From: Anaeramoeba flamelloides
Lineage: Eukaryota > Metamonada > Anaeramoebidae
Direction: 5' to 3'
DNA length: 64,000 bases
Assembly (NCBI GenBank): GCA_027625915.1
Contig: JANTQA010000023.1
Location: forward strand, 4,588,001-4,652,000
Position 1 is the stretch's first letter. Each line of letters starts with the position of its first letter. Of this stretch, positions 1 to 10,784 are shown in pieces. The translations under genes and the position numbers were made by a program. The notes under the pieces were generated by a model. That model was given only the letters and a program-made list of their open reading frames with translations, did no database searches and had not been told where the DNA came from.

Positions 1-1333
1 TAGAAATACTAAACAAAATTGTTTTGGGGAGAGAACAAAAAAAAATGATTTTGGTTTTCAGAGAAAAATACAAAAGAACAATCAAAAACACATTAATCCT
101 ATCAACAAGATAAATCAACTTGTTAAAGGAGCAAATTCAAAAAGTAACTTAATTTGAGGTTGAGGTTTTTATGGTACTAATAGATTTTTTAATTGAAGAG
201 TTAATAGACTTTTGTTAGAAATTTGATTTTTTATGGATCTTAAGCCACAACTATCTTTTGGAATAAATTCTTTCAACCTTCTTTATGGTATTTGTTTTTT
301 TTTTCATCAGGAAAACTTTTTTTGGATAAAAAAGGAATTTTTTTGTTTACCAAGACTTTTTTAATTCTATTACAGAGAGTTAATAAACATATTTGTATTC
401 TTTTTTTATTCCTATCTCATAAATTGATTACCTGTCCTGAAATTGGTTTTTTTATAGTAGACACTTGATCTATGTTTGTAAAATAAAATCTCATCCGAAA
501 ATCAGAGTTTATGTTTCATCGTCAAAATCAAAGAAAAACTTTGACAAAAAATAACCTATATCTGAGATTTTGGTAGCCACTTAACAAATGGTTTACAAAA
601 CAATGTGCTATTCATTTCAAAAAAAAAATTAAAAGATAAAAAAGTAATTTTTATTAAAAATTTTATGAAAAAACAATAATTTGTAATAATTATTTTGATT
701 GTAAAAAACATATTCCAACAATTTTATATGTTTGTCCTATCATATTTTTTAATGAAACTAGGTTAGTTTTACATTTCCGTCTTCAATAAACCACCAATGT
801 TATTTCCTTCTTTGGTAGTATATTTTTTTTACCTTAAACTTTCGTTACTTCAACAAGTTAATCTGGTTAGACTTTATCGTTAATGTTCTAAAATCTATAT
901 CAACATAAACATAAAGAAATAATACATGAACTGATATATAGATCTACTTTTAAATTCAACCTTCAAAAATCTAAATCTTCTTATTTGGTTAAACACTATC
1001 CTGAAAAAATTGTTTTCATAAAATATTAAACATGTACGAATTTTACACTTTATAAATTTTTTCACTTATAATAAACATTATTGGTTAATAATTGAGCTTG
1101 GATCAAAAAATATTGATTGTGATATTTGATAAAACAAGTTGGAAAATCCAATTTTTCGAGTTTCTATTATTATTTTTTTTCAATTCTAATAGGATAAGAA
1201 TTAGAAAACTTTTTTGCTTCTAGTTAAGAGTTTATTTTCTTAGATTTTAAAGGTATTGTAAATCTGACGAATATCATTCTAAAAAGTAATCAATTATTGG
1301 GGGTATTAAAGAATTATCTGTTCTATTAAAATG

Positions 1334-1335
<2 letters not shown>

Positions 1336-1369
<34 letters not shown>
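1336..1369. repeat. TA dinucleotide microsatellite
   Basis: An uninterrupted alternating A/T dinucleotide run of about 34 bases. Confidence 0.95.
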
Positions 1370-1372
<3 letters not shown>

Positions 1373-1545
1373 TTTTTCATTGGGTGTTTGTTAATTTTCG
1401 AAATAAAAAGAAAATTTCAATTTTTTTTTTTTAATTTCTGAAATTATTAAAAACCTAAGTACTTAACATTCCAGATAATTTTTTATTATTAATTTTCAAT
1501 ATAAAACGAAAATTAAATAAATTTCTGGTTTATTTCTAACTATTG

Positions 1546-1950
1546 TGGAAAAAAAGTGAAACATGGAAAAAAAGTGAAACACGGTTTTTAATTGGGAACA
1601 TTACTGAAAATGAAAAGTAAAATCAATAAAAAGAATTAACCAATTAACTTCGAATAATAACCCATTATATTATTTTCAATCAACCCAACAAATACAATTT
1701 AAATCTGCTTGATTTATCGAAATAAGTCGTGTAGTTTTAGAGATCTCAAAAATAGTCAATTTTTTGAACAAATTTTTAATAATTAATCAATCAAAGAAAA
1801 ACTCCAGACTAAAAGATAGTATTTAAAAAACTGTTATTGTGGTGAATACTTAATTATGTCTTTATTTATTTATTTATTCTTTTTTTCATTGATCTTACTT
1901 TTCATTTTCAGTAATGTAACCAATTAAAAAGCATGTTTCACTTTTTTTCC
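1546..1950. mobile_element. inverted-repeat element, family 4, copy 1
   Basis: The left end carries GGAAAAAAAGTGAAACA (partly doubled) followed by a stretch ending GAACATTACTGAAAATGA. The right end is its reverse complement (TTTTCAGTAATGT ... GTTTCACTTTTTTTCC). The interior of about 400 bp matches 23721-24124 along nearly its whole length, including shared segments near CATTATATTATTTTCAATCA. It has no coding capacity, so it reads as a MITE-like non-autonomous element. Confidence 0.75.
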
Positions 1951-3409
1951 AAAACGGTAAAATTAAAAAAAAACCACGTTGGGTTTTCTAGAAAAATCAA
2001 AGGATTGAGTAAAATCTGTGATTTTTTTCTATTCTTTTGAATTCAAGAAAACCACAGTTGATTATTTTTTTTTTTTTTTTTTTGAATTCTTAAAAACCTA
2101 GGTACTCTACAACACTTGACGGCACTCTAGTGACACTTTTGTTATTTTTTATTTTTTTTTTACGTTAAAATACAATGTAAAAATTGCCCCCGTTTCCCTT
2201 TAGGTTTATTTTAAATTGTTGAAATAAAAAGACAATTTACAAAATTTTCAGTTTATTTCAAAAAGTAAAATAAACCAAATCCAAGGAATATTTATCCACA
2301 GCTATTTTTTTTCCCGTAATCAGAGTTTTTTTTAGATGAGTAGGGTGGTTTAATAAATTTTTGTTCTTATTTATTTAAAAAAAATATTATCAAGTTGAAT
2401 TAAACTTAAATCCATTGTAACATTCATTTAAAAATTTTACCCCAAAACAAGGTTTTTTCTCGACTCAAGACTTTTAAAAATTGTGATAATACAAACAACA
2501 ATAAATACAACTGCTAAAAGTTTTTTAAGAACTGGAAAATTGATGTATTACGAATAAACTCGATTAACAAGGATAAAATTATAACTGTAGTTTTGGTTTT
2601 GTAGAACTTGGAATTTCCACTTTTATTTTTTTCACAAGTGTACGAAAAGAAGTATAAAAATGTTTTCTAAATTATCAGTTCGAATTACGTTTTATTAGCC
2701 ATGAGTAAACATTTTTCCAAAATCTTCTAATTATTCAAAGTTAACATAACTTTCACCAAAAAAATTCTGGATTCCAAATCCAAGTTACCAAAAAAAAAAA
2801 TGTTTCCCGAGATATTTCATCTATATTTTATATTAAACTGCTACTTTTTTTGCCACTTTAAATTATAATCCATTTAGGGTAACTACTCGATATTAAACAT
2901 ACATTATAATGAATTTTGAAGGCAAAATCCTTAGTTTATGGTGTATCTTTAATTTTAAAATAAAATTTAACTAATTTTTTTAGAATTTACTTTTTTGTTT
3001 AGTAATGAAACTTAACTCAAAGAGTAACTCTATTTTTTATCTATTTTTGAAGAAATAAATTTCACATTCCATATAAAAATTATGTAATATTTCTTTTTTA
3101 ATAGTAGAAATTTAATAGAATAATATCTGTTTTTATTTGTGCCAAATTGAAAAAACAAGGTATATTTTGCTTGATCGGGTGATATTTATACCCCCCAGAT
3201 TGAAAAATATGTTGATTGTTGTTGTGACAATGATTAAAATTCTATGGGTTATTATTTGTTGAAATGTGAGGATCTTCAATAAAAAAAAATTGATTCACAA
3301 AAAATAAAAAAAAATTCTTAAAAGTATTTTTATTTATTTTTTTAAGATCTTTCCAGCGAGACGAATTTATAAATTCTAACAAAAGTCTTAAATGTAATTA
3401 CTATTTGTT

Positions 3410-3690
3410 GAAAAATAAATTGAACAAAATTTTCATTCAGCTTTCCAAAATTAGATTTTTAAATCATATCAAAACTATCAAATTTTTTTATCCATAGTCA
3501 GCTTAAATTATTAATTTTCTCTAAAAGAATTGGAAACTTTGATGATTTGTTTTAATTCTTGGAATGTGATTATTTTGGAAAGGGTTATGAAAATTTTGAT
3601 CTTTTTATTGTACAATTGAGCGTATTTGATTTCTTAAAATGTGATTATTATGGAAAGCTGACTGAAAATTTTGATCTTTTTATTTTGAAA
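3410..3690 (+). repeat. dispersed repeat family 6, copy 1
   Basis: It starts near an AAATAAATTGAACAAAATTTTCATTCAGCTTTCC-like segment and ends near a partly inverted version (GGAAAGCTGACTGAAAATTTTGATC). The middle holds the shared TCAGCTTAAATTATTAA and GATGATTTGTTTTAATTCTTGG segments. The last part (about 3560-3690) is locally doubled. Related copies lie at about 29595, 40935, 42570 (inverted), 47375 (inverted) and 60395. Confidence 0.7.
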
Positions 3691-4430
3691 TTAATAGTAG
3701 AATCAACTAACAAATTAACTTTTTCCAAATTACAATATTTCTTCAAGTTGGTGAAGAAAGTGTTTATTTTCAAAAAACAATTGAAAATACATCAAAACCA
3801 AAAGATTAAAAGAATGAATATTCTAAAATTTGTACCTTAAAAATAGAAAAAATGAAAAAAAAAACGAAATTTCCACAAAGATCATTTTGTCTAACAATAA
3901 TGGATCAAAGGAGTGATATTAAAGACCTTTATCGGGACGATTATTGTAAGTTTGAAGATGTTTAATAAATGACATCTCAGGGTTGTAAATCAGCCAAGCA
4001 ACTTAAAATTTGAGTAATTTTAGTAATAAGCAAATTCCAAAGAAGACACAATTTTTTTGTATCAAAAGAATACAATTCCTTTCTCAAACCCATAAGGGAA
4101 TAAGTTTGAAAGTAATTTCATCATGGTTTCTTTAAAGGTTGAATTTTGTCTTTAATAAAATGACAATCAAAACAAAACAAGCCCTCCAATATATTTCAGA
4201 AAATGGTCATTATCAATACAATCACAAAACAATGTACAACCAAATACCTCCTTTATTATCCAATTCATAAAATTTGACTCCTTTTAAAAACCTCTTCACT
4301 ATAAAAATTAATTAATTTATATTTTAACGGATATAAAAGATTTCAAACAGAAAAAAATAAACTTGTATCATTTTTTCCTTCTTTCCAACAAGCAATTTTT
4401 ATAAATTGAATTTCAAAGAAGAATAAAAAG

Positions 4431-7400
4431 ATGTCTGGCTTTGACAAAGGACAAGTGTATGCATCAAACCAGGGGTTAACGACTGATTTGGAAGTGACCC
4501 AAACAAACACGCTCGTTAAAACAAGATTCATTTCATTTCTTCAGAAATTCCGAAGAAACAATTCCTATATTTATAGGGATCAGTTAGTGACTCATTTCAA
4601 CATCGGTGCGCATTATTTGGAAGTCACCCTGGAAGATTTAGGGATGTTTGATCCTGAATTAGTCCAAGAGCTGATTCAGCGCCCATCTCAAACATTACAA
4701 AATTTTGAAGAGGCTGCTTTCCATACGATCAAAAGACTGACAAACGAAAAAGACGAGCAAAGCGAAGAAGAAGAAGACGAAGAAATTGAAGGGGAAGAAG
4801 AAAAAAAAAAAAAAAAAGAAAGCGAAAAAGAAGAAGAATTCCAAGATGAAGACAATGTTTTTTTAATCGACAAAACGATCAAACTAGAAAAGGAAAAAGA
4901 AGAAGAATTGAAAAGGAAAAAGGGATTTCTGTCGCGGCAAAGCAAAACGATTCAAATTATTATTAAAAGCGAGACCAACGCAATTTCCTTAAGAAAATTG
5001 AGTGCACAGAATGTCTCACAATTTGTCAAAATCCATGGGCTGATCGTCTCTGCGTCAAGGATCAGATCAAAGGTCAAAAAACTGGTGTGCCAGTGCCGAA
5101 CGTGTGGACACATAACCGTTTTAAACTGTGGTACCTCGTTGGGAACAGCGATTACTTTGCCAAGGACGTGTGGAAGGATTTCCACACTTAGTGACGAAGT
5201 CAAATGCCCACTTGATCCGTATGTCATTATTTCCGATCGATCCAAGTTTGTTGATCAGCAGACACTACGGGTGCAAGAGCCCCCAGAAAGCGTGCCCACG
5301 GGAGAAATCCCAAGAACTGTCTCCTTGTCCGTGGATAGGTACCTAGTCAATCGGGTTGTGCCAGGGACAAGGATCGTCGCAACGGGTGTCTTTTCTGTGA
5401 TCCAAAGCCACAGAAAGAACAATATGAAATCCATTGCAGTTCGCACACCGTTTATCAAATGCTTTGGGCTGCAGGTTGATTTGGACGGCAAGGGGCGGAC
5501 AACTAAACGATTTTCAAAGAAAGAAATTGAAAAGTTTAAAGAGCTATCAAGAACACCCAAAGTGTCCCAATTGATCGCAAGCTCAATTGCCCCAGCAATT
5601 TTTGGATACGAAGACATCAAAAAGGCCCTGTCTGTCCAATTGTTCGGAGGCGTTCGAAAGCAATTGCCTGACGGGTTAAAATTAAGAGGCGAAATTAATG
5701 TCTTATTGCTCGGCGATCCTTCCACTTCCAAATCTCAATTCTTGAAATTTATTGAAAGAGTTGCGCCCATTGCAGTTTATACTTCAGGAAAGGGTTCAAG
5801 TGCATCTGGTTTATGTGTTCATCCAGATTCTTTACTTTCGATTTATTTTAAGGAAAACTGCGAAAATAATGATAATACCATAAAAAATAACGAACAACAA
5901 CAACAACAACAACAACAACAAACAAAACCAAATCAAAAATTCCCTAAATTCAGAAAAAAAAGAACCACAATTAAAGATTTGGTAGAAAACTATTTTAAAT
6001 TACAATCAAAAAACAGCCCCACCCAGGAAGTAATGAAAAACTATGCCTGGAGGAAATCCGTAACAAATCTAAAGTCTCCAATATATATCCAATCGGCAAC
6101 AGAAAAAAGGAAAATTAAATATTTATGGAAGCTACGCTCACCAAAATATTTGATCCAAATTGAAACAGAAAATAAGAAATCAATCACCATTACAAAAAAC
6201 ACCAAACTTTTTGTTAAAAATCGCGGTTGGTTAAAACCTAAAAACCTGAAAATATTAATTGATGAAATCGCTGTTTCAAATAAGAATAACAATAACAAGA
6301 ACAAGAACAAGAACAAGAACAAGAACAAGAACAAGAACAGTGTTCGCGATTTAATTGGAAATAAATCAATTGAAAATTCAATTAATTATCAATCCACTTT
6401 TGAAAAAATTAAATCAATCAAAATGATTAAATCAAATACTGAATATGTTTATGATTTAACTGTTGAAAATACACACAATTTCCTTGTCAATGGAATTGTT
6501 GTTCATAACACTGCAAGTGTAATCCGTGATCCCCAGAGCAAAGAATTTTATTTAGAAGGCGGTGCCTTTGTGCTCGCTGACGATGGCATTGTCTGCATTG
6601 ACGAGTTCGATAAGATGGACATCCATGATCGAGTTGCAATCCATGAGCCGATGGAACAACAGACCATTTCCATTGCCAAAGCCGGGATAACGGCGGTACT
6701 CAATTCAAGAACTGCAGTACTGGCAGCTGCAAATCCCGTTTTCGGTAGGTATGACGAAATGAAAACCCCCCTCGAAAATATCGATTTCCAAATGACCATT
6801 TTGTCTCGGTTTGATTTGATCTTCATTGTCCGCGATATCATGAACGAAAAAAGAGATCGTAAAATCGCCTCCCATATTTTGAACATCCACAAATATCAAA
6901 AAACACAAACAGAGGACACAGAAATTGATTTAAATCTCTTGAAAAGATACATCTCGTACGCGAGAACCTATTGCAACCCCGTTTTAACCAAGGCCGCAGC
7001 TGCCTTATTGAGAAATAATTATGTGTCCATTCGATCAGGAATACGCTCCGAATCAGAATTTTCAGGGAACGGTGGTGGCGGATCTTCTTCCTCCTCTGGA
7101 ATCCCCATCACAGTGAGACAATTGGAAGCTATCATTAGAATCTCAGAAGCCATGGCCCGAATGCGCTTAAGCAAGGTCGCCAAAAAGGAAGACGTGAGAG
7201 AAGCCATTCGCCTGTTTAAAGCTTCAACACTGCAAGCAGCAAACCAAACAGGATTTAGCTCAGAAGGTTCTCTAAGAAAGGATTTAGTGCAACAAATTGA
7301 AACCGCAGAAAATAAAATTAGAATCCGTCTCAGGGTCGGATCAAGCTTCCCTGAAAAGAAAATTATAGACTCCCTGACATCACAAGGCGTAAAAGAATTT

Positions 7401-7487
7401 GCTATTAAAAAGGCCATCCAAATCATGATAGGAAGGGAAGAACTAGAATATCTTCATAGAAGAAGAATATTATATCGTAAAAAATAA
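4431..7487 (+). CDS. MCM5: MCM5 replicative helicase subunit, interrupted by an in-frame intein
   Basis: Subunit of the MCM2-7 helicase that unwinds DNA at replication origins and forks in the nucleus. The single open frame encodes 1018 residues. It starts MSGFD, as MCM5 usually does, which fixes the start. A Glu/Lys-rich insert lies near residues 107-140. A Cys cluster (C220, C222, C225, C247, C259) precedes CPLDPY, followed by a run typical of MCM5 (SVPTGEIPR). The ATPase has Walker A GDPSTSKS at 428-435, Walker B with DEFDKM at 724-729, sensor 1 AAAN at 765-768 and arginine finger SRFD at 792-795. A C-terminal winged-helix-like region follows. Residues 462-693 are an intein, so the spliced protein would be 786 residues, near the normal MCM5 size. 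No intron is needed. A possible TATA string lies about 92 bp upstream. The identification is firm; splicing is inferred. Confidence 0.97.
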   Translation: MSGFDKGQVYASNQGLTTDLEVTQTNTLVKTRFISFLQKFRRNNSYIYRDQLVTHFNIGAHYLEVTLEDLGMFDPELVQELIQRPSQTLQNFEEAAFHTIKRLTNEKDEQSEEEEDEEIEGEEEKKKKKESEKEEEFQDEDNVFLIDKTIKLEKEKEEELKRKKGFLSRQSKTIQIIIKSETNAISLRKLSAQNVSQFVKIHGLIVSASRIRSKVKKLVCQCRTCGHITVLNCGTSLGTAITLPRTCGRISTLSDEVKCPLDPYVIISDRSKFVDQQTLRVQEPPESVPTGEIPRTVSLSVDRYLVNRVVPGTRIVATGVFSVIQSHRKNNMKSIAVRTPFIKCFGLQVDLDGKGRTTKRFSKKEIEKFKELSRTPKVSQLIASSIAPAIFGYEDIKKALSVQLFGGVRKQLPDGLKLRGEINVLLLGDPSTSKSQFLKFIERVAPIAVYTSGKGSSASGLCVHPDSLLSIYFKENCENNDNTIKNNEQQQQQQQQQTKPNQKFPKFRKKRTTIKDLVENYFKLQSKNSPTQEVMKNYAWRKSVTNLKSPIYIQSATEKRKIKYLWKLRSPKYLIQIETENKKSITITKNTKLFVKNRGWLKPKNLKILIDEIAVSNKNNNNKNKNKNKNKNKNKNSVRDLIGNKSIENSINYQSTFEKIKSIKMIKSNTEYVYDLTVENTHNFLVNGIVVHNTASVIRDPQSKEFYLEGGAFVLADDGIVCIDEFDKMDIHDRVAIHEPMEQQTISIAKAGITAVLNSRTAVLAAANPVFGRYDEMKTPLENIDFQMTILSRFDLIFIVRDIMNEKRDRKIASHILNIHKYQKTQTEDTEIDLNLLKRYISYARTYCNPVLTKAAAALLRNNYVSIRSGIRSESEFSGNGGGGSSSSSGIPITVRQLEAIIRISEAMARMRLSKVAKKEDVREAIRLFKASTLQAANQTGFSSEGSLRKDLVQQIETAENKIRIRLRVGSSFPEKKIIDSLTSQGVKEFAIKKAIQIMIGREELEYLHRRRILYRKK
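5814..6509 (+). other. mini-intein of 232 residues inside MCM5
   Basis: The insertion splits the conserved MCM stretch after GSSASGL and before TASVIRDP, exactly at codon boundaries. Block A begins with the nucleophile Cys (CVHPDSLLSI). Block B is the segment ITITKNTKLFV (intein residues 124-134), in which the expected TxxH His is Thr130. Blocks F and G are YVYDLTVENTHNFLVNG followed by IVVHN, with penultimate His and terminal Asn. The +1 extein residue is Thr. No LAGLIDADG or HNH endonuclease motif is visible. Instead there are a Gln tract (about intein residues 28-36) and an Asn/Lys alternating tract (about 157-175). Hand counts of G+C per 60 bases give 19 (6181-6240) and 10 (6361-6420) in the intein, against 27 in the C-extein (6541-6600). 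Host proteins of this family in archaea (MCM/CDC21) are known intein carriers. Splicing activity is inferred. Confidence 0.95.
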
Positions 7488-7589
7488 TTAATTTCAAAAT
7501 AAAAAAAATTTTTTTCGATTTTTTTTACTTTTTTTATTATTTTGTGAATTTTTTTTTTTTTTTTTTCATTTTGAAGGGTGGAAATAAAT

Positions 7590-9110
7590 CTTTACTTCGA
7601 ACGTACCCAATATAAAATTTTTGTTTAGAAATTTCAATAAAGAATCATAATTTTATTAATCATTAACTAATGACAATATAAATAATGATTCTTTATTTTG
7701 AATAATATCTTTGATATTATTTTGATTATTTTTGCTTTATTTTAAATTAATTCTTTAACCCATATTTTCAATTTTTTTCATAGAATGGGCAGCCCCAAAC
7801 ATAATGATCGAGATATTTCAATTGATTTCCTGATTTGAAATATTTTTTGCATAAATAGTAAGATTTTGTTTTTATTTTATTCGTATCAAAAACATAAGAA
7901 TATCTATTTAGATAATTTGTGAAATTTCATTCGTTAGAATTGAAGTATAACTCTTCCATTTTAAACTATTTTTTGATATTTTTTTTTTATTAATATGAGA
8001 AATAAAAAGAAAATTTAAGTAATTAGTTGAAAATTTATTTAATTTTCTTTTTATTTCTTAAAATAAAAAAAAAAACCTGTTACCTTTTTGAGAATTCAAA
8101 AAAATTGAGATAAATCTAAGTTTTTCCTAGATTCTTATAGAATTCAAAAAAAAAAAAAAAAAAAAACAGTTGGTTTTTCTGGGGTTTATTGTTTTATTCT
8201 GAAACTCTATTGATTCTCAGAATAAAACAATAAACTCAAGAAAATAAATTTTATGTTTTTTTTTTTTTAATTTTTAAAAATAAAAAGAATATTTAAGAAA
8301 TTTTCTTTATATTTCTGGAATTAAAAAAATATATCATTATATTTTCCAGAATTTAAATGAATTGGGTAAAATAACTTTAATTTTACTCTATTCTTTTGAA
8401 TTCTGGAAAACCTAGGTACTCTACGGCACTTTACAACACGATGGTTTATCCATATTGTTAATAAACCGAATAATCTTTAAATATTCTTGATATTTCCATC
8501 CAGGATTATTTAGTATGAAGTTATCTCTAAATTTATTTAGATTTGTCTAATAATTTAAAATTTTTCTATACCCAAATCCAGATTTTCGTTGTCTTTTTTT
8601 AAAATTTTTACATTTTTTGAGATGAGTTTTTAAACCAAGAATTTCGAATTACTATTTGAGTTTATATCTTCTTTTATAAATCGAAATTATTACTTGATCT
8701 ATTTTTACAGTAGTTTTATAAATTATTCCATTAGAATGTGGATGAATTTTTGAAAATTTGTTACATTTTTATTTTTTCAAACATCCATCATGTTGAAATC
8801 TTTTTATGTTAGATTAAATTTCTTAACGGAACCATAGTATAAAATATTTAACTAATGCACAATGATTTAAACATTTGTAAAATTACTCCATTAGTTAATT
8901 ATTTGTTAGAAATCATTTTGATTTTTTAAATTGTCTTTTACTTTATTAAGGTTATTTTGTAAATATTTCTCTTTTTCAAGTAAGATGCCTAAATACTTTA
9001 TTTCAGATAAATTTCTTGAACTTTTAATGCTTCTACTCTGTTTTACTTTGATCTTTTCACTGAGAGTGTAATAAATTATATTTTTATTGCAAAGTTTCAA
9101 TAACTGTATT
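7590..9110 (-). mobile_element. decayed LINE-type (non-LTR) retroelement, copy A
   Basis: On the minus strand, 9100-8906 encodes a stretch with SEIKYLGILLEKEKYLQNN, resembling the end of a reverse-transcriptase palm/thumb region (the YLG motif). Further on, a broken reading ILYYGSVKKFNLT resembles the downstream YGxE-like segment. Near 7816-7785 an HYVWGCPFY-like reading resembles the C-terminal Cys/His knuckle of LINE ORF2 proteins. The terminal part matches copy B at 15950-16300 at DNA level. Stops and frame changes are frequent, and an AT-rich segment with a hairpin (about 7975-8470) interrupts it. It is a dead 5'-truncated copy. The clade cannot be told. Confidence 0.6.
8183..8243. repeat. 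perfect-type hairpin within the LINE remnant
   Basis: TGGGGTTTATTGTTTTATTCTGA is followed, after a short spacer (AACTCTATTGAT), by the inverse TCAGAATAAAACAATAAACTC. The architecture (arm, CTATTGA-type spacer, inverse arm) resembles the larger hairpin at 16503-16736. Confidence 0.7.
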
Positions 9111-9237
9111 GCAAGATGATAACTAATAAATTTTTTTTAAAATGATATAATGAGTTTATTTTTTGAACTTTATTAAGGAAATTCAATTTTCAAAAATAAA
9201 ATGTGATATCAAATTAAATTGAATTCTTAATTAGTTA

Positions 9238-9433
9238 CAGTCATTTTCACTTTTAAGGCACAAACTTTTAACGAAATTTAAGGCACAAAAAAATCTCAAA
9301 TTAAGGCACAAAATTTGTAATATTTTTTTTACAATTTATTTTACTAGTATCTGAATTTTGTGCCTTAATTTGATATTTTTTATTGTGCCTTAAATTTCGT
9401 TGAAATTTTGTGCCTTAAAAGTGGAACTGACTG
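9238..9433. mobile_element. MITE family 1, copy 1
   Basis: A 196-bp fold-back element starting CAGTCA and ending TGACTG, flanked on both sides by TA. Inner repeats of CTTTTAAGGCACAAA and its inverse (TTTGTGCCTTAAAAG) recur several times. Copies lie at 31281-31476 (also 196 bp) and 44275-44469. TA target duplication and CAGT ends are typical of Tc1/mariner-type elements. No transposase is encoded. Confidence 0.9.
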
Positions 9434-10496
9434 TATTTTCTTGTAATACTTTTTTTGAAACTTTGCAATCATTCGAACTTGAGACCTAGGATTACCTTAT
9501 TTTAAAATAATTTTTTTTATCAATCTTAAAACATTAATTCTTCTTAAAATAAAATACATTTAGTAATGTTAATGTCTCACTGAAGGCAGATTGTCCATAA
9601 AATTATGTTTTTTTTTTTTACATTTTCCATCTTAATGTGATAATAATCTACTTTTTGAATAATATTTTCAAAACGCTTTTGTAAAAAATGAGCTCTTAGT
9701 TTTTTAAGCTTTTTTTTTTCAGGTATTTGTAATTTTATTTGAAACTAGTGTACTTTCCAGGCACATATACAAATGAGAGTAAATTTGTCAAAGAAAAAAC
9801 TAAAATTTACATAAACTCAAATATTATTTATTAATTCATCAAAGATATTTGACACATTGAAAATTGTTAAAAATTAAAAAATAAATTATTGACCAGTATA
9901 AGTGGTAAGCTGTAATGGATGGATAAAAAATGTGTTTCTAGTGTTTTATGGATATTAGAAGTAAAAATTTAATTGTGGAAAGTTTAAAATTGTAATCATT
10001 TTTTTCAAATCTTTTTACATTTTTCTTTTTTTCAATTTATTTTGATTTTGAATTGTTTTTTCATTTTTTTTGAATTCAAAATCAAAATTACTATGTCATA
10101 ATATAAAATGTGTGTTATTTTAATGTTATTAAAACAGTGAAAACGATTTTATAAAAATAATTTTGATTTCTATTGGAATTTAATTTAATCTTCAATTGAT
10201 GATTAGCAATAAACCTTCTTATTTTTCTCAGGATAGCTGGGCTACCAAAAAAATATGGGTTTTAATTTTTTAAATAATATATGAATTTATTTAACCTACT
10301 TCAGACATATATCAACTATTTTGAATTTTTATTGTTTAGTTTATTGTTTATTTGTTCTTCAAAGGTCAATTGTAAAAAATAATTTGTTTTTTATTAAAAA
10401 AAAAATATGTCTACAATGACTGTAATAAAGTTTATATCTCTTTTTGTCTTTTTTTAATTTAAAAATAATAAACTTATCATTTTAACAAAGTTTTGC

Positions 10497-10597
10497 GTGA
10501 AAAAATGGGCTTGTTTAAAGTGATATATAATGAAATTGAAAAAGTTCAATAAACAACGATTTATATCATCTTATCACTAAATCAAGCCCATTTCTTG
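10497..10597. repeat. short imperfect hairpin
   Basis: AAAAATGGGCTTGTTTAAAGTGAT on the left is mirrored by ATCACTAAATCAAGCCCATTTCTTG on the right, about 100 bp in all. It could be a very small inverted-repeat element. Confidence 0.55.
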
Positions 10598-10784
10598 AGT
10601 TTGGAAGAGGATCCCAAATGAAGAATATAACTATATATTTTTGAACAGTAAAGAGTCATTTCAACCATGTTTCACTAAATATGTTTTTTTGAAAATTATC
10701 AGCGATTTAATTACCTTTACATTCATATCTGCACATACACATTATGAAATATCCAAATTAATTATCTGTTGAGATTAATTTTAA

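Larger units (their letters stand above)
1..4430. other. intergenic, repeat-rich, no gene seen
   Basis: I find no coding exon here. The stretch is very AT-rich. It contains a TA microsatellite (1336-1369), one copy of inverted-repeat family 4 (1546-1950) and one copy of dispersed family 6 (about 3410-3690). The 93-codon open frame at 3559-3840 lies over the family 6 copy and is low-complexity, so I do not call it a gene. A TATAAAAG string at 4332-4339, about 92 bp before the MCM5 start codon, could be a TATA element, but such strings are common at this base composition. Confidence 0.6.

Noticed and set aside
3559-3840. 93-codon frame upstream of MCM5
   Set aside because: It lies over dispersed repeat family 6, and its two similar halves reflect the local repeat duplication, not a protein.
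5880-6345. Homing endonuclease within the intein
   Set aside because: No LAGLIDADG, HNH or GIY-YIG motif is visible between blocks B and F, only Gln and Asn/Lys tracts and short ordinary segments.
5814-6509. The MCM5 insertion as an unspliced RNA intron
   Set aside because: It starts TGTGTT, not GT at the joint, ends AAC, is an open frame of 232 codons, and encodes intein blocks A, B, F and G at the right places.
4688-7426. Several minus-strand open frames opposite MCM5
   Set aside because: They are antisense shadows of the MCM5 frame; the sense frame carries all conserved helicase motifs.
9470-9500. tRNA-like TTCGAAC segment next to MITE family 1
   Set aside because: No acceptor, D or anticodon stems can be formed around it.
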